NCBI RefSeq assembly: GCF_030867095.1
Contig: NC_081824.1
Location: forward strand, 237,858,719 to 237,922,718
From: Alligator mississippiensis
Lineage: Eukaryota > Chordata > Crocodylia > Alligatoridae
Length of the DNA: 64,000 nucleotides
Direction of reading: 5' to 3'
In this document: positions 1 through 9,838 of the stretch, in pieces
Layout: each line of letters starts with the position of its first letter
How positions within the stretch are numbered: position 1 is the first letter of the stretch
Notes under the pieces: generated by a model
Seen by the model: only the letters and a program-made list of their open reading frames with translations
Databases searched by the model: none
What the model was told of the DNA's origin: nothing
Translations under genes and position numbers: made by a program

Positions 1-529
1 GGATGGAATGAACCTCAACAAGTTGCAGATGATACCAAGCAGGGAGGAGTAGTAGATATGCTGGAGGGGATGGAAGGGGTAGAATTCAGTGAGACCTAGA
101 CAAATTGGAGAATTGGACCAAAAGAAATCTCATGAGGTTCAATAAGGAGAAGTTCAATGTCCAACACTTAGGATGGAATAATCCCATGCACTGGTACAGT
201 CTGGGGACTGACTGGCTAAGCAGCAGCTCTGCAGAAGAGGGCCTGGGAGTTGCAGTGAACAATAAGCTGAATATGAGCCAACAGTGTGCCTTGTTGCCAA
301 GAAGGCTGACAGTACACTGGGCTGCATTAATAGGAGCATTGCCAGCAGATTGAGGGAAGTGATTCTTTCCCTTTGTTTGACACTGGTGAGGCCACATCTG
401 GAGTATTCTGTCCAGTTTTGGGCTCCCCACTACAGAAAGGATGTGGACAAAGTGGAGAGAGCCCAGTGGAGGGCAACAAAAATGGTTAGGGGGCTGGGGG
501 ACATGATTTATGAGGAGAGGCTGAGAGAA
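1..529 (+). mobile_element. CR1 LINE fragment, RT/3' part, split by a younger CR1
   Basis: Sense-strand decayed CR1. It contains recognisable C-terminal ORF2 coding such as [26 protein letters not shown] and [21 protein letters not shown], with frameshifts. It continues off the left edge. The reading breaks after GCTGAGAGAA and resumes at about 1235 with CTGGACTTATTTAAT, as expected if another CR1 was inserted here. Confidence 0.85.
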
Positions 530-1234
530 GCAGAGGTTCAAACTGACTAGCACTACGAATGAAAGGGACCTGGTGGTAATAATTGACTACTGTATGAATA
601 TGAGCCGGCAGTGTGACGCTGAAGCCAGCAGGGCAAATAATACTCTGGCATACATCAATTGATGCATCTCCAGCAAAACCAAGGAAGTGATTCTTCCGCT
701 GTATTCAGCATTGGTGAGACTGCAGGTGGAGTACTGTGTCCAGTTCTGGGCACCACACTTTAACAAGGATGTGGTAAAGCTTGAGAGAATCCAGAGAAGG
801 GCCACCTGTATGAACAGAGACTTGCACGGCAAGCCATACAAGAAAAGGCTGAGGGACCTGGGACTCTTCAGCCTAAAACAGAGAAGGCTGAGCGGGGACT
901 TGGTAACAGCTTACCGCTACATCAGGGGAGTACATCAAGGGCTCAGTGAACAACTATTCACCAGGGCACCCTTGGGGAAAACCAAGAGTAATGGCCACAA
1001 ACTCCTGGAAGACCATTAGGAAAAACTTCTTCACAGTTAGGGTGTCCAGACTGTGAAATAAGCTTCCTCCAGAGGTAGTGCAGTCGCCTACCCTGGAAAT
1101 CTTCAAGAGGAGTCTGGCCGGTCACCTCGCTACGGTCACCTGACCCCAGTTGTTTTTCCTGCCTGGTGCAGGGGGGCTGGACTTGATGATCTTCCGAGGT
1201 CCCTTCCAGCCCCTTACGATCTAAGAATCTATGA
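530..1234 (+). mobile_element. Younger 5'-truncated CR1 inserted in an older CR1
   Basis: Sense CR1 with [40 protein letters not shown] and a full 3' end (GGACTTGATGATCTTCCGAGG, then CTAAGAATCTATGA). The terminal octamer-like ATCTATGA is typical of CR1. It interrupts the older copy, whose two halves flank it. Confidence 0.85.
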
Positions 1235-1600
1235 ACTGGACTTATTTAATCTGGAGAAGAGAAGACCATGAGGAGAGTTACGTGCAGCCTTCAACTATCT
1301 GAAGGGAGGTTTGAAAGAGGATGGAGCTAAACTGTTTTCAGTGGTGGCAGATGAGAGAGCAAGGAACAATGGTCTCAAGTTACAGCATGGGAAGTTTAGG
1401 TTAGATATTAGGAAAAACTTTCTCACCAGGAGGGTAGTAAAGCCACCCAGAGAGGTGGTGGAATCTCCATCCTTGGAGGTTTTTAAGACCTGGCTACACA
1501 AAGTCTTGGCTGGGATGATATAGTTGGATGGTCCCGCTTTGAGCAGGAGACTGGACTAGATGACCTCCTGAGATTCTATTTTTCTATGATTGTATAAATA
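1235..1600 (+). mobile_element. 3' end of the older CR1
   Basis: Continues from position 529: LRRELRA-like coding, then FRLDIRKNFLTRRVVKPPREVVESPSLEVFKTWL and the CR1 3' tail ending TTCTATGATTGT. Coding is broken upstream. Confidence 0.82.
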
Positions 1601-2930
1601 AAGGTTGCATACAAAGTGAAAATATTGGGCTAAGGCTAACTTTTAGCTGGCAGTGTCCATTTTGTTCTGCTGTCCTTCTAGCTATATGATCATAGACCAA
1701 TACCAAGATTTCTACAGAACCCTTGTCTCATTCTATACCACATGTATTGTCAGAGGAGCTAGCTATGGTGGTACTATGACCCTGTGTGTATGCATCACTG
1801 TGGATTTTTGGACGTGATCATCTATGGTATTTTTCCACAGGACCTTATCCTTACTCAAGATGGATGAGTTGTTCTTCAGTTTTTTATTACTAATATAGAT
1901 GGGGCACTGACATTCTGACCTCACTGCTTGCTTGCTTACTCTGGCATTTTGACCTCTCTTCTTACTCTGAGCAGCATTAGACAACATGGTGGTAAAAAGT
2001 TGGATACTCTTTTGGCACTGTGGGGAGGAAGAGGCCAGAAGAGACTGTATCCATGTTTTTTACTCTGACCAGGTCACAATGACTATGCATTGCTAACTTA
2101 CAAGATAGATTTATTGCAACTCATTTTCTTTTCCTAGTTGTGAAACTAAGCTCCATGAAAAGGCAACTAGTTAAGAATGCTGCAGTCTGTTAGTTGTGAC
2201 ATGTTGATCTCTCTGAACACATCTTTCCCATGCACTGGTTTCTGCCTTATGCTTACTGACTATAAATTCAGATCTGAGATAAGACTTAATACTTGAGAAT
2301 CCTTTGTGAGACTGGCCCTGGATGCTGAAAGATGACATCTCATCTCATGACTGTGTATTTACTTATGCTGTATGTTCACTAGACCAGTAAGCTGCTGAAT
2401 GGTAGGAGATTAATTGTATGCACAGCAACTGGCCAAGGCTGGAACTCACTGCTACAAGAAAAGTGTGACACTGGGACTCATCTATTGCAGGTGAAATGCA
2501 AAGTTTTGTCCATCTAGTTAACCTTTCAGTGCAACTCCTAATTTTAAAATAACAAGAAAATATATATCAAAATGCCGTACTCTGTGCACTCAGGGTGAGT
2601 GGATTTCTTAACCACCACTTAGTGAAAGCTAATATAGCTCATTACATGAACAAATTGAATCAAGACGCAGGGTTAACTTCGGATGTAAGCCTGTATGATT
2701 CCAGGCACATGATTGCTTCAAATTGAGAATAAATTTATCATTTGTTGTCTGAGTAACCTGGCCATTTTAATGCCTAACTGCTTTCTAATCTGTTGTAATA
2801 TTTTTATCTTGGTTTTAATGTATGTGTAAAGTGTTTTGGTTCCAATAACATATGCAGCTGTACTCCAGTGCTATAAATTCAGTAGTCTCTCTGAGGAAAA
2901 GGTGGTATATCTACATTGCATATATCTAAT
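1601..2930. other. NPHP1: NPHP1 intron, no feature recognised
   Basis: AT-rich, apparently single-copy intron. No exon-like segment with matching splice sites and no clear repeat was seen. Confidence 0.5.
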
Positions 2931-3030
2931 GGTTCAGGGGGGTATGAGCTTTTGTAGGCAACAACTTAATTCATCAGGTTGCATCTGACAAATAGGTTGT
3001 TGCCTATGAAACTCATGTCTCTCTGAACCA
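2931..3030. mobile_element. Hairpin (fold-back) repeat, diverged
   Basis: The left arm GGTTCAGGGGGGTATGAGC... (2931-2965) is the imperfect reverse complement of 2997-3030 (GTTGTTGCC...CTCTGAACC). A second copy of the same hairpin family is at 19618-19736. Resembles the palindromic Penelope-like tails elsewhere in the window. Confidence 0.65.
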
Positions 3031-3933
3031 GTAGGGCAAGATGATACCTTAGAAACTACCATTAGTTTTTCTGAGAAGCAGAGCCATTAGCCTAGATAGG
3101 GTGCTATGCTAATGTAGACCCTAATGCTGCTTCTGGGACCCAGATTACCTCTAAATGATAATGTCACGTCCACTTGCTCTCAACTGCATTGATTTAAAAT
3201 GCTATTTCCAAATGAAGGAGTCACTAGAAGTTTCCAAAGAGTGAACAATACAAACAAAACACATCTCTAGATGGCATTACCAACAGTAGCATCCTGTCAC
3301 TTTCACATTAATACACATACCTTTTTTTTCTTTTCCAAAACTGCAGGAAGCCTAAAAGGATGGGTGAGATATGAAAACATTTTGAATTAAGGTCCCATTC
3401 TAATATGAATGGTGTTGCCCAACAGCTACTGCTATAAATATTGAATCATGCCTTTATGAAAAAAGGATGCAAGACAAAAATGACTATCAAATTTAATGAT
3501 AACCTTCTGACATTCTTTCTTGTTTTTATATTTAGTGGGCTAAGCCCATGGATATTGCCTGTCATTGAATTCCTTTCTCACTATATCACATCTTTTTAGA
3601 TTGTCAGATTGTTTCAAAGGACATGCTAATGGAATAGTTCAGTGGAATGGTGTTAGAACTGAAAACTAGTAATTTATTATGTGTTCCTTCTATAGGTGGT
3701 TTGAGAAGTCACGCTTACTAAAAAAGGCTGTAAAATATAGGGAGGTATGTTGACCTGGCACAAACTAGCCAGACAACAGTTCTAATTGGTTTGAACTATT
3801 TTTTTAAAAAAAGCTTTATCTTTAGATGTTCATTTTCCATCTGTGCACAAGGAATGCTTCATTAATGACCAGTTTTATTTCCACTCCCTCTGATAAATAT
3901 TATACCCAGTCTTGATAAATGGTATAAAATAGT
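3031..3933. other. NPHP1: NPHP1 intron, no feature recognised
   Basis: AT-rich intronic sequence with no repeat or coding signal that I can name. Confidence 0.45.
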
Positions 3934-3946
3934 GTAATGATTTATG

Positions 3947-4810
3947 CAGGGGTGCTGGTTGTAGCCGTGTTGGTCTAAGGACATAGGCAGACAAGGTTCC
4001 TTGGGTGAATTTGATATCTTTTATTAGACCAACCCAAATAGTTGGAGAATAGTTATTAAGCAAGCTTTCAGGTTCAAAAACCCTTCGTCAGGCTAAGGAA
4101 GTTTCAGCAGTTGGTGTGTGCTCTTCCTGGATGGAATGAAAAGTAAAGAAACCAGGGGCTGGGCTGGACTGGGGAGTCAGTTGCCAGGCAGATTGTAATG
4201 TATCAAAAATCCAGTGTCTATGTTTAGTCCATGATCTCTAGTATCCAGCAGGTTGATGAAATGGAGCTCGTAGGCTCCTCTCTGGGAAGTGTTGTGTAAA
4301 TTTCCCTTGAGGATCAGGACTGAGAGATTGGGGAGAGAGTGGCCCTCCTGTGAGAAATGTGCCTCCACCGGTAATTGGGTATTTCTGTCTTTGATAGATT
4401 TCCGGTGTGCATTCATCTTGTGCCCCCAAACAACAACTGCGCACCATTTCTCACAGGAGGGCCACTCTCTCCCCAATCTCTCAGTCGTGATCCTCAAGGG
4501 AAACTTACACAACACTTCCCAGAGAGGAGCCTACGAGCTCCATTTCATCAACCTGCTGGATACTAGAGATCATGGACTAAACATAGACACTGGATTTTTG
4601 ATACATTATAATCTGCCTGGCAGCTGACTCCCCAGCCCAGCCCCTGGTTTCTTTACTTTTCATTCCATCCAGGAAGAGCACACACCGACTGCTGAAACTT
4701 CCTTAGCCCGACAAAGGGTTTTTGAACCCGAAAGCTTGCTTAATAACTATTCTCCAACTATTTGGGTTGGTCTAATAAAAGATATCAAATTCACCCAAGG
4801 AACCTTGTCT
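3947..4810. mobile_element. Palindromic Penelope-like element with 13 bp target duplication
   Basis: This 864 bp unit is flanked by perfect direct repeats GTAATGATTTATG at 3934-3946 and 4811-4823. Inside, 4019-4357 is the reverse complement of about 4448-4792, separated by a loop of about 90 bp. Each arm, read from the loop outward, encodes the same peptide: HFSQEGHSLPNLSVLILKGN, then GAYELHFINLLDTRDHGLNI and GFLIHY. The minus-strand copy extends through the loop with MNAHRKSIKDRNTQLPVEAH. This looks like the C-terminal half of the GIY-YIG endonuclease of Penelope-like retroelements, followed by its 3' tail (CCTTAGCC..AAAGCTTGCTTAATAAC..TAATAAAAGATATC). The left end carries an extra TTGTAGCCGTGTTGGTCTAAG. 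The two 5'-truncated copies are joined head to head. No reverse transcriptase is present. The PLE assignment is from motif memory. Confidence 0.8.
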
Positions 4811-4823
4811 GTAATGATTTATG

Positions 4824-5325
4824 GTTTTTATTTATTTTTTACTATTGAGTCAGTGTCTGCTCCATCAATGTTCTTTATTGATAAAAAGATAGCATAATAT
4901 GGAGAAAAAAGTTCTCTCTCGCCACATTGGCCATCTTTCTATCACAGGTTACAATCCTGCCCTGCTGAGGCAGACTTCAGAATTGCTGAGTTATTGATTC
5001 AGTCCCAGAGCAAACCAGTCGTCAGAGGTCTCACGTATTGAGCAGCCCTGTCCTCTGCTGCTGCTTCTGGAGAAGTTATTCCAAAGCAATACGTGTGACT
5101 GCAGCCACAGTGCATATTATTAAATAATGGTGATAAATGGCTTGATATAGAGGAATTGGAATACAAATATACCTCCAGTAATTGTAAAATGAGGAGCAGT
5201 AGAATGTAAGTCATACTACTTAAGAAAAAAATGAATGATTGGGTAAGAACATTCATCAAAGGAGAGGACTAACTTTTGAGTTCTGGACTGAAGTGTGTTC
5301 AGTCAGTCTGGAAAAATCTTGAACA
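4824..5325. other. NPHP1: NPHP1 intron, no feature recognised
   Basis: Short intronic stretch between two repeats; no exon or repeat signature identified. Confidence 0.4.
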
Positions 5326-5329
5326 CATG

Positions 5330-5618
5330 GGGTGCTTATACACGTGGTCCAGGTGTGTGTGTGGGGGGGGGGGGGGGCAGTGCTTTAATTAGAGCGGCTC
5401 CAAGAACCACTCTAACTAGAGCACCTGGAGCATCTAGTGTATCAGCATCCCTGTGCTTAAAAATGGCAGCAAAGGCACTTTATCTAAAACTCATTTGATG
5501 AACACCCCCACTGCCATTTTTAAGTGTGGTGATACATGAGTTGTTGAAGGCTGCTGGAGTATGGTAATTACAGCACATTGGAGCAGCCTTGCTGCTCATG
5601 TATAGGTGCCCAGGGTAA
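5330..5618. mobile_element. MITE-like element, family A
   Basis: Ends are imperfect inverted repeats (GGGTGCTTATACACGTGG and the complement of CTCATGTATAGGTGCCCA). The inside has a palindromic core, TTAATTAGAGCGGCTC facing GAACCACTCTAACTAGAGC, then a segment mentioning CATCTAGTGTATCAGCATCCC. The same order occurs at 7815-8170, 19750-20005 and 31018-31300. Also contains a 15-base G run at 5363-5377. No target duplication could be fixed. Confidence 0.65.
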
Positions 5619-5731
5619 TTTCTTTTGCAGTAATTTTTTTTTTATGTGCCACAGTATTGATGACCCTTCTAATGAACATGGGCTCTACTCCATCTAGTGA
5701 CAGTAGTTTCTGAAACTGATATAGTATCTAG

Positions 5732-6510
5732 TAGAGCTGTGCGAAGCTTCAGTCCCTGATTTGATTCGGTGGAGATTCGGCCCAATTTGGTGGCCGAATC
5801 TCCGAATCCATATTGAATCAGGAGACCTTTTAATCTCTCTGAATCAAATCAGAACCCTTTGAATCGATTTGGAAAGACTCAGCGATTTGGACATAGATTC
5901 AGCTTTAAATGTTTTTTCTACATACCTCAAGGTACCAGGCAGCTCATGAATGCTGTGATGGTGGGGCAGCTGGAGTGTCCCACAGGAGCACGGGGGTGTT
6001 CCCCAGCATGCTGGCAGCAGACCCGTAAGAGAACCAGAAGTACTTCCAGTCCATTTCCAGCTTGATGACTGGTGCTGCCTGTGTCTGGGGGGGCACCCGG
6101 GGTCCCCCCATGGCCGATTGCCGAGCTGGGGGGATTTGAGGGGGGGGGCCCGTGCAGTCCCTGGCAGACCCTGAAGTGGACTGAAAGTACTTCCGGTCCA
6201 CTTCCGAGTTTGCTGCCAAGCACAATGGGGGGGGGGTCCCTGCACTCCTGTGAGGTGCTTCATCCATCCCATCATTGCAGTGTTCGAGAGCCACACTTGT
6301 TACCTCCAGGTATGCAGGTATGTAGAAAAAACATTTAAAGCGGTATCTATGGCTGAATAGCTAATTATTTGAATCAGCACCAAGTCTTCGGATTCAGGTT
6401 TGGCCAAATTGAATCAGAGACAATAATCTGAATCAACTAATCCAATCACTGTCCCCGATTCGGGCCGAAGTGGAATTGGAATCAAATACGGCCCATTTCG
6501 CACACCCCTA
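5732..6510. mobile_element. Non-autonomous hAT-type transposon with perfect 8 bp duplication
   Basis: The direct repeat GTATCTAG at 5724-5731 and 6511-6518 exactly borders a 779 bp unit beginning TAGAGCTGTGCGAAGC and ending TTTCGCACACCCCTA, that is, inverted termini of the TAGRGNTGTGCGAA type. Subterminal arms are rich in GATTCGG/CCGAATC words. The interior has inverted GC-rich blocks (AGTACTTCCRGTCCA in both orientations). ORFs on both strands are products of this symmetry; no transposase is encoded. Confidence 0.85.
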
Positions 6511-6518
6511 GTATCTAG

Positions 6519-6944
6519 ACAGTTGAAGCTATGGGTCTAGCTTCAGGATGAAATATTCTTTGTAAATCGAGAAATACAAACATTGGAATTTTCAAGCTTG
6601 GATGGGTAGAAGTTTTGGAAAGACATGATCTAATTTTAAATGAAATATTTGCTGTTTTTCATTGTAAACAGTTATTGGAATTACATTTGTGAACCATTGC
6701 TAGTAAGTATTTCAAAATGTGATTAATTGCCTGATAAAAGAGGAATTTCAGACTTGCTTCTTGAGTTTCAAAGGTTGAGTGATTAAGCAAAACCAGATCT
6801 TTAAATTTTATTAGTCACAATACCTGGAGTATCTCTCAAAAAAAAAAAATCTTTGCTCCTTTTTCCTTTTTTTTGAGAAAACTGCTGCTGCTGCTGTTTT
6901 CCCTTTCTTCTAGTATGATGTTAAAATGTATCCTTTTTTAACAG
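6519..6944. other. NPHP1: NPHP1 intron upstream of exon
   Basis: AT-rich intron ending in the acceptor of the exon at 6945. Includes a short CTG triplet run near 6883 and poly-A/poly-T tracts; nothing else recognised. Confidence 0.45.
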
Positions 6945-7021
6945 AACTTTTGAGCTACTTTTGAATGGTGGTACTCCCTATGAGAGAGGTGTTGAGGTGG
7001 ACCCGTCCATATCAAGAAGAG
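6945..7021 (+). CDS. NPHP1: NPHP1 internal exon (first of six in the window)
   Basis: This 77 bp exon lies between a pyrimidine-rich tract ending in ACAG and a GTATGA donor. The open frame has one base completing the previous codon, 25 codons including [19 protein letters not shown], and one base left over. I recognise it as part of nephrocystin-1, the ciliary transition-zone scaffold that works with NPHP4 and RPGRIP1L, from the C-terminal nephrocystin homology region. The leftover G joins the CA that opens the next exon to make Ala, so the phases agree. Upstream exons (coiled coil, SH3) are outside the window. Recognition is from memory of the vertebrate protein; a protein search would settle it. 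Confidence 0.88.
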
Positions 7022-7812
7022 GTATGATTCCATAAATGTTTTATAATAATGTATTTATATAATACAAGCAGGTAATACATGGGACCTTGTAGGACTACAA
7101 ATAGTTGGAGATTTTGAATGGAACCTGGAACTCTTTTTGACATTCAGCTCCCTTGTGGTAAACTGCAATTGGATAAGTTGTTGTACATTCATAAACCCTA
7201 AATAGATTGATATTATTACAACTTGTTATTAACCCTAATTCATGCCAATATACTCCTACTGTTTCCTATAGCATCTATAGTACTGTGTTTCAGAGAGAAA
7301 TGTAGTACTTTCTCTACTTCAAATAGAAAAAATGTGGCAAGAGGATAATAAAAGGTACAACTGCCACTTTGTTTGATAATCTGCATTATCCATACATGGC
7401 TTCAGCTCTCAAAATATGATCACCCCAGTAAGTGGCATACTTTTTTATACCAAGTTATCACAAATCAGCTGTTCATGGACCAATCTTTTTAAATAGTCGT
7501 TAGGAGTAGAAGGCACAACCCAATCTGCATCACTTTATTCCTTGAAGTAGTAACACAAATAAAGGACTGAGAGAGATTGTTTGCATGCCAATTAAGAGTG
7601 ACTTTCTATTTCAGTTGTGTGCATGTATTGGCATGAGAGAATTGGTTCTTAATTCTGACTGACGTCAGAATTGTTTATCACTGTTAATCTTACTCTGATT
7701 TAAGATTTCCATTATTTCTAATGTTTGAGGCTTAAGGATATTTTTCAAGCCTCAATAGTTTATGTTCATTTCAATGTTTATGTAGTCTTTCTTGACTTTC
7801 ATTTAGCAACAC
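7022..7812. other. NPHP1: NPHP1 intron, no feature recognised
   Basis: AT-rich intronic sequence without a recognisable repeat. Confidence 0.45.
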
Positions 7813-7814
7813 TA

Positions 7815-8170
7815 GGTACCTATACATGTGACGGAGCTCTGCGTAAGAGCAGACTCAATTAGTCCAGCAGCCTCCACATTGTGTGGTCAGCATCCCCATG
7901 TTTTAAAATGGCAACAGGAGTGTTTTAACTTTATTACAAACTTTAGTTAAAGCACCCCTGTGCCCTGTGCTTTGGGTGCTTTGATTAGAGTGGCTCTCAG
8001 AGCCACTCTAATTAAAACGTCTTCCCGGTCCCCCCGGAGTACGTTAATTACGGTTAAAATTACTGTCAATGGGAGATGTCCATTAACAGTAATTTTAGGT
8101 TACTTATCGTGGATTATACAGTGTGCATGTGTACATGCAGGTGGGTGTTTGAGCACTACAGTGTGCTACT
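7815..8170. mobile_element. MITE-like element, family A
   Basis: Starts AGGTACCTATACATGTG and includes the family's palindromic core, AGAGTGGCTCTCAGAGCCACTCT (7986-8008), plus the CATCCCCATGTTTTAAAATGG segment shared with the other copies. The right end is poorly defined; GTACATGCAGGTGGGTGTT may be the degraded inverted terminus. Confidence 0.55.
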
Positions 8171-8700
8171 AGGGATTTTCTTCACTTGTTTCTGTAAATA
8201 AAATTTCCCCCTAAATGGGTCTAAGTTATTTGCTGCCTATATTTTAAGCAAAAGGTGCCTACTGTGATGGTCCTCAGCCTGCGGAAAAACCCCATTTCTT
8301 AGGCATGTACATTGTTGTGGGCTGTGGACAGCTTTTACTTCCCTTGACTCCTCCAAAATAATGGTATACTTTGCCATGCTTTGCCTCAGTTTGTTCTGTC
8401 TCGTTCTCTGTTTCCCCTCTCATCATCTGTTAAGGGTTATGATTAACAGTCTTAAAAATAAATGTCCACTTCTACTGAAAAGGTTAACTGTTCAGTACGG
8501 GGTTTTACTTCTTAGATGATCACAGACACTGCAACATCTCACTCATGAGAGATGCACATCCCAAGGAGGGCTGCACTTGTATTAAAAATGAACTGGAAGA
8601 ATAATTTGGTACTTGATGGCCCAATCTCAAAATTATGCAGATGCCCTTGTGAGATGGTAGATTTGGAGTATTATTGTAGTTGTGATGGTGCAGGAAAAAT
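8171..8700. other. NPHP1: NPHP1 intron, no feature recognised
   Basis: No exon or nameable repeat seen. Confidence 0.4.
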
Positions 8701-8705
8701 GAGAA

Positions 8706-8905
8706 AGATTTTTATGGGTCATATCTTTTATTGAATCAACAGTAGTGTTGGGAATAATATAAACAAGTTTTGAATACAAAGTACCTTTCATCAGGTCTGA
8801 TGACCTGACTTGAGGAAAGGTACTTTGTACCTGAAACCTTGTCTATAACCCTTCCAAGTTAGTACAATAAAAGATGTCACTGCAAAAATCCTTGTCTCTC
8901 TTATG
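8706..8905. mobile_element. Hairpin Penelope-like tail, diverged
   Basis: Inverted arms about GATTTTTATGGGTCATATCTT (left) and AAGATGTCACTGCAAAAATC (right) enclose CCTTTCATCAGGTCTGATGACCTGA. The words match the outer tail of the element at 3947-4810 (TCTTTTATTRRA, AAAGTACCTT..CATCAGG). No clear target duplication; older copy. Confidence 0.6.
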
Positions 8906-9112
8906 AGATGGTAATTTACGAGCCTCCTAACTTTAAACAAAATTTAATTGAAGTAAAATAGCAGTCAATTTTTACCCTTGTTTCAAAATCTTAAAATTAT
9001 TCCTGAAGAGCAAAGTTGGAAACTTTGCACATTTTAAATATGCACGTGGCAAAACAAAGTTTTGTTATTGAATAATAGTCTCCCTTTCATACTCTTGTAT
9101 CTGTTTATTTAG

Positions 9113-9212
9113 CAAGTGATAGTATATTTCATCAGATGATAACACTGAAGAAACAGCCTCAACTTTTTGTGAAACTGCGGTCACTAAGCACACAATCTAA
9201 AGATATCCTCAA
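9113..9212 (+). CDS. NPHP1: NPHP1 internal exon
   Basis: This 100 bp exon has an AG acceptor after TTTATTT and a strong GTAAGT donor. With the split codons it encodes a segment ASDSIFHQMITL followed by KKQPQLFVKLRSL, which matches the nephrocystin-1 C-terminal region directly after the previous exon. Two bases (AA) remain and combine with T at 19193 to give Asn. The piece is basic and has no transmembrane stretch, as expected for a cytoplasmic scaffold. The next intron is about 10 kb and is filled by nested repeats. Confidence 0.88.
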
Positions 9213-9410
9213 GTAAGTGTTTCATATGTGCTAAAATAAAGTGATAATTTTGACTCTGATAATTTGTAGCAGTGGCTCCATTTTAAATTTTGCTCAAACG
9301 TTGATCTTTGTTTTTATTTTTATGTTCCTAATCACTGTTCCTAATCACTTCTTTTCCTCCAAGTGCTTAGAAGTGGATTCCTTGATGAACTGCTGCTTGA
9401 TCTTTCTAGG

Positions 9411-9838
9411 GACTGAGGTTAGGCTGAAGTCTGTGGTCTCCCAGATCTTCTTTCATCTTTAAGAAGGGAAAGAAGGGTACTATATTTGCCCATTTCCAAT
9501 CGTCCGGGACCTCTCCCGATCACCACAGGTTTTGAAAGATGGCGGCCAGTGGTTCTGCAGTCACATCTCCCAACTCTCTCAGCCCACCTTGGATGCATTG
9601 CATCTGGCCCCGTGGATTTGTACACATCCAGCTTTTCTACATAGTCCCTAACCTGTTCTTTCAGCACTGTTGGCTGCTCGCCTCCTCCCTAAACTTTTGT
9701 TTGTGAAGACTGAGGATAAAAAAGCATTGAGTACTTCAGCCTTTTCTGCATCCTCTGTCACTAGGTTGCCTCCCTCGTTCGATAAGGGACCCACACTTTC
9801 CCTGATCTTCCTCTTGTTGTTGATACAGACAGTCAGCA
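9411..9838 (-). mobile_element. Older antisense CR1, first half
   Basis: Read on the minus strand it encodes KLDVYKSTGPDAMHPRW, the CR1 ORF2 region just before the RT core. It breaks at TTGTTGATACAG, and the same CR1 resumes at about 13229 with CTGTATACTTGTAGAAACCC, so about 3.4 kb was inserted later. Confidence 0.8.

Noticed and set aside
4289..4627. 112-codon ORFs on both strands giving almost the same protein
   Set aside because: The duplicate comes from the palindrome; only the part after the loop resembles a real (Penelope-like endonuclease) domain, and the leading residues are antisense of it. Not a host gene.
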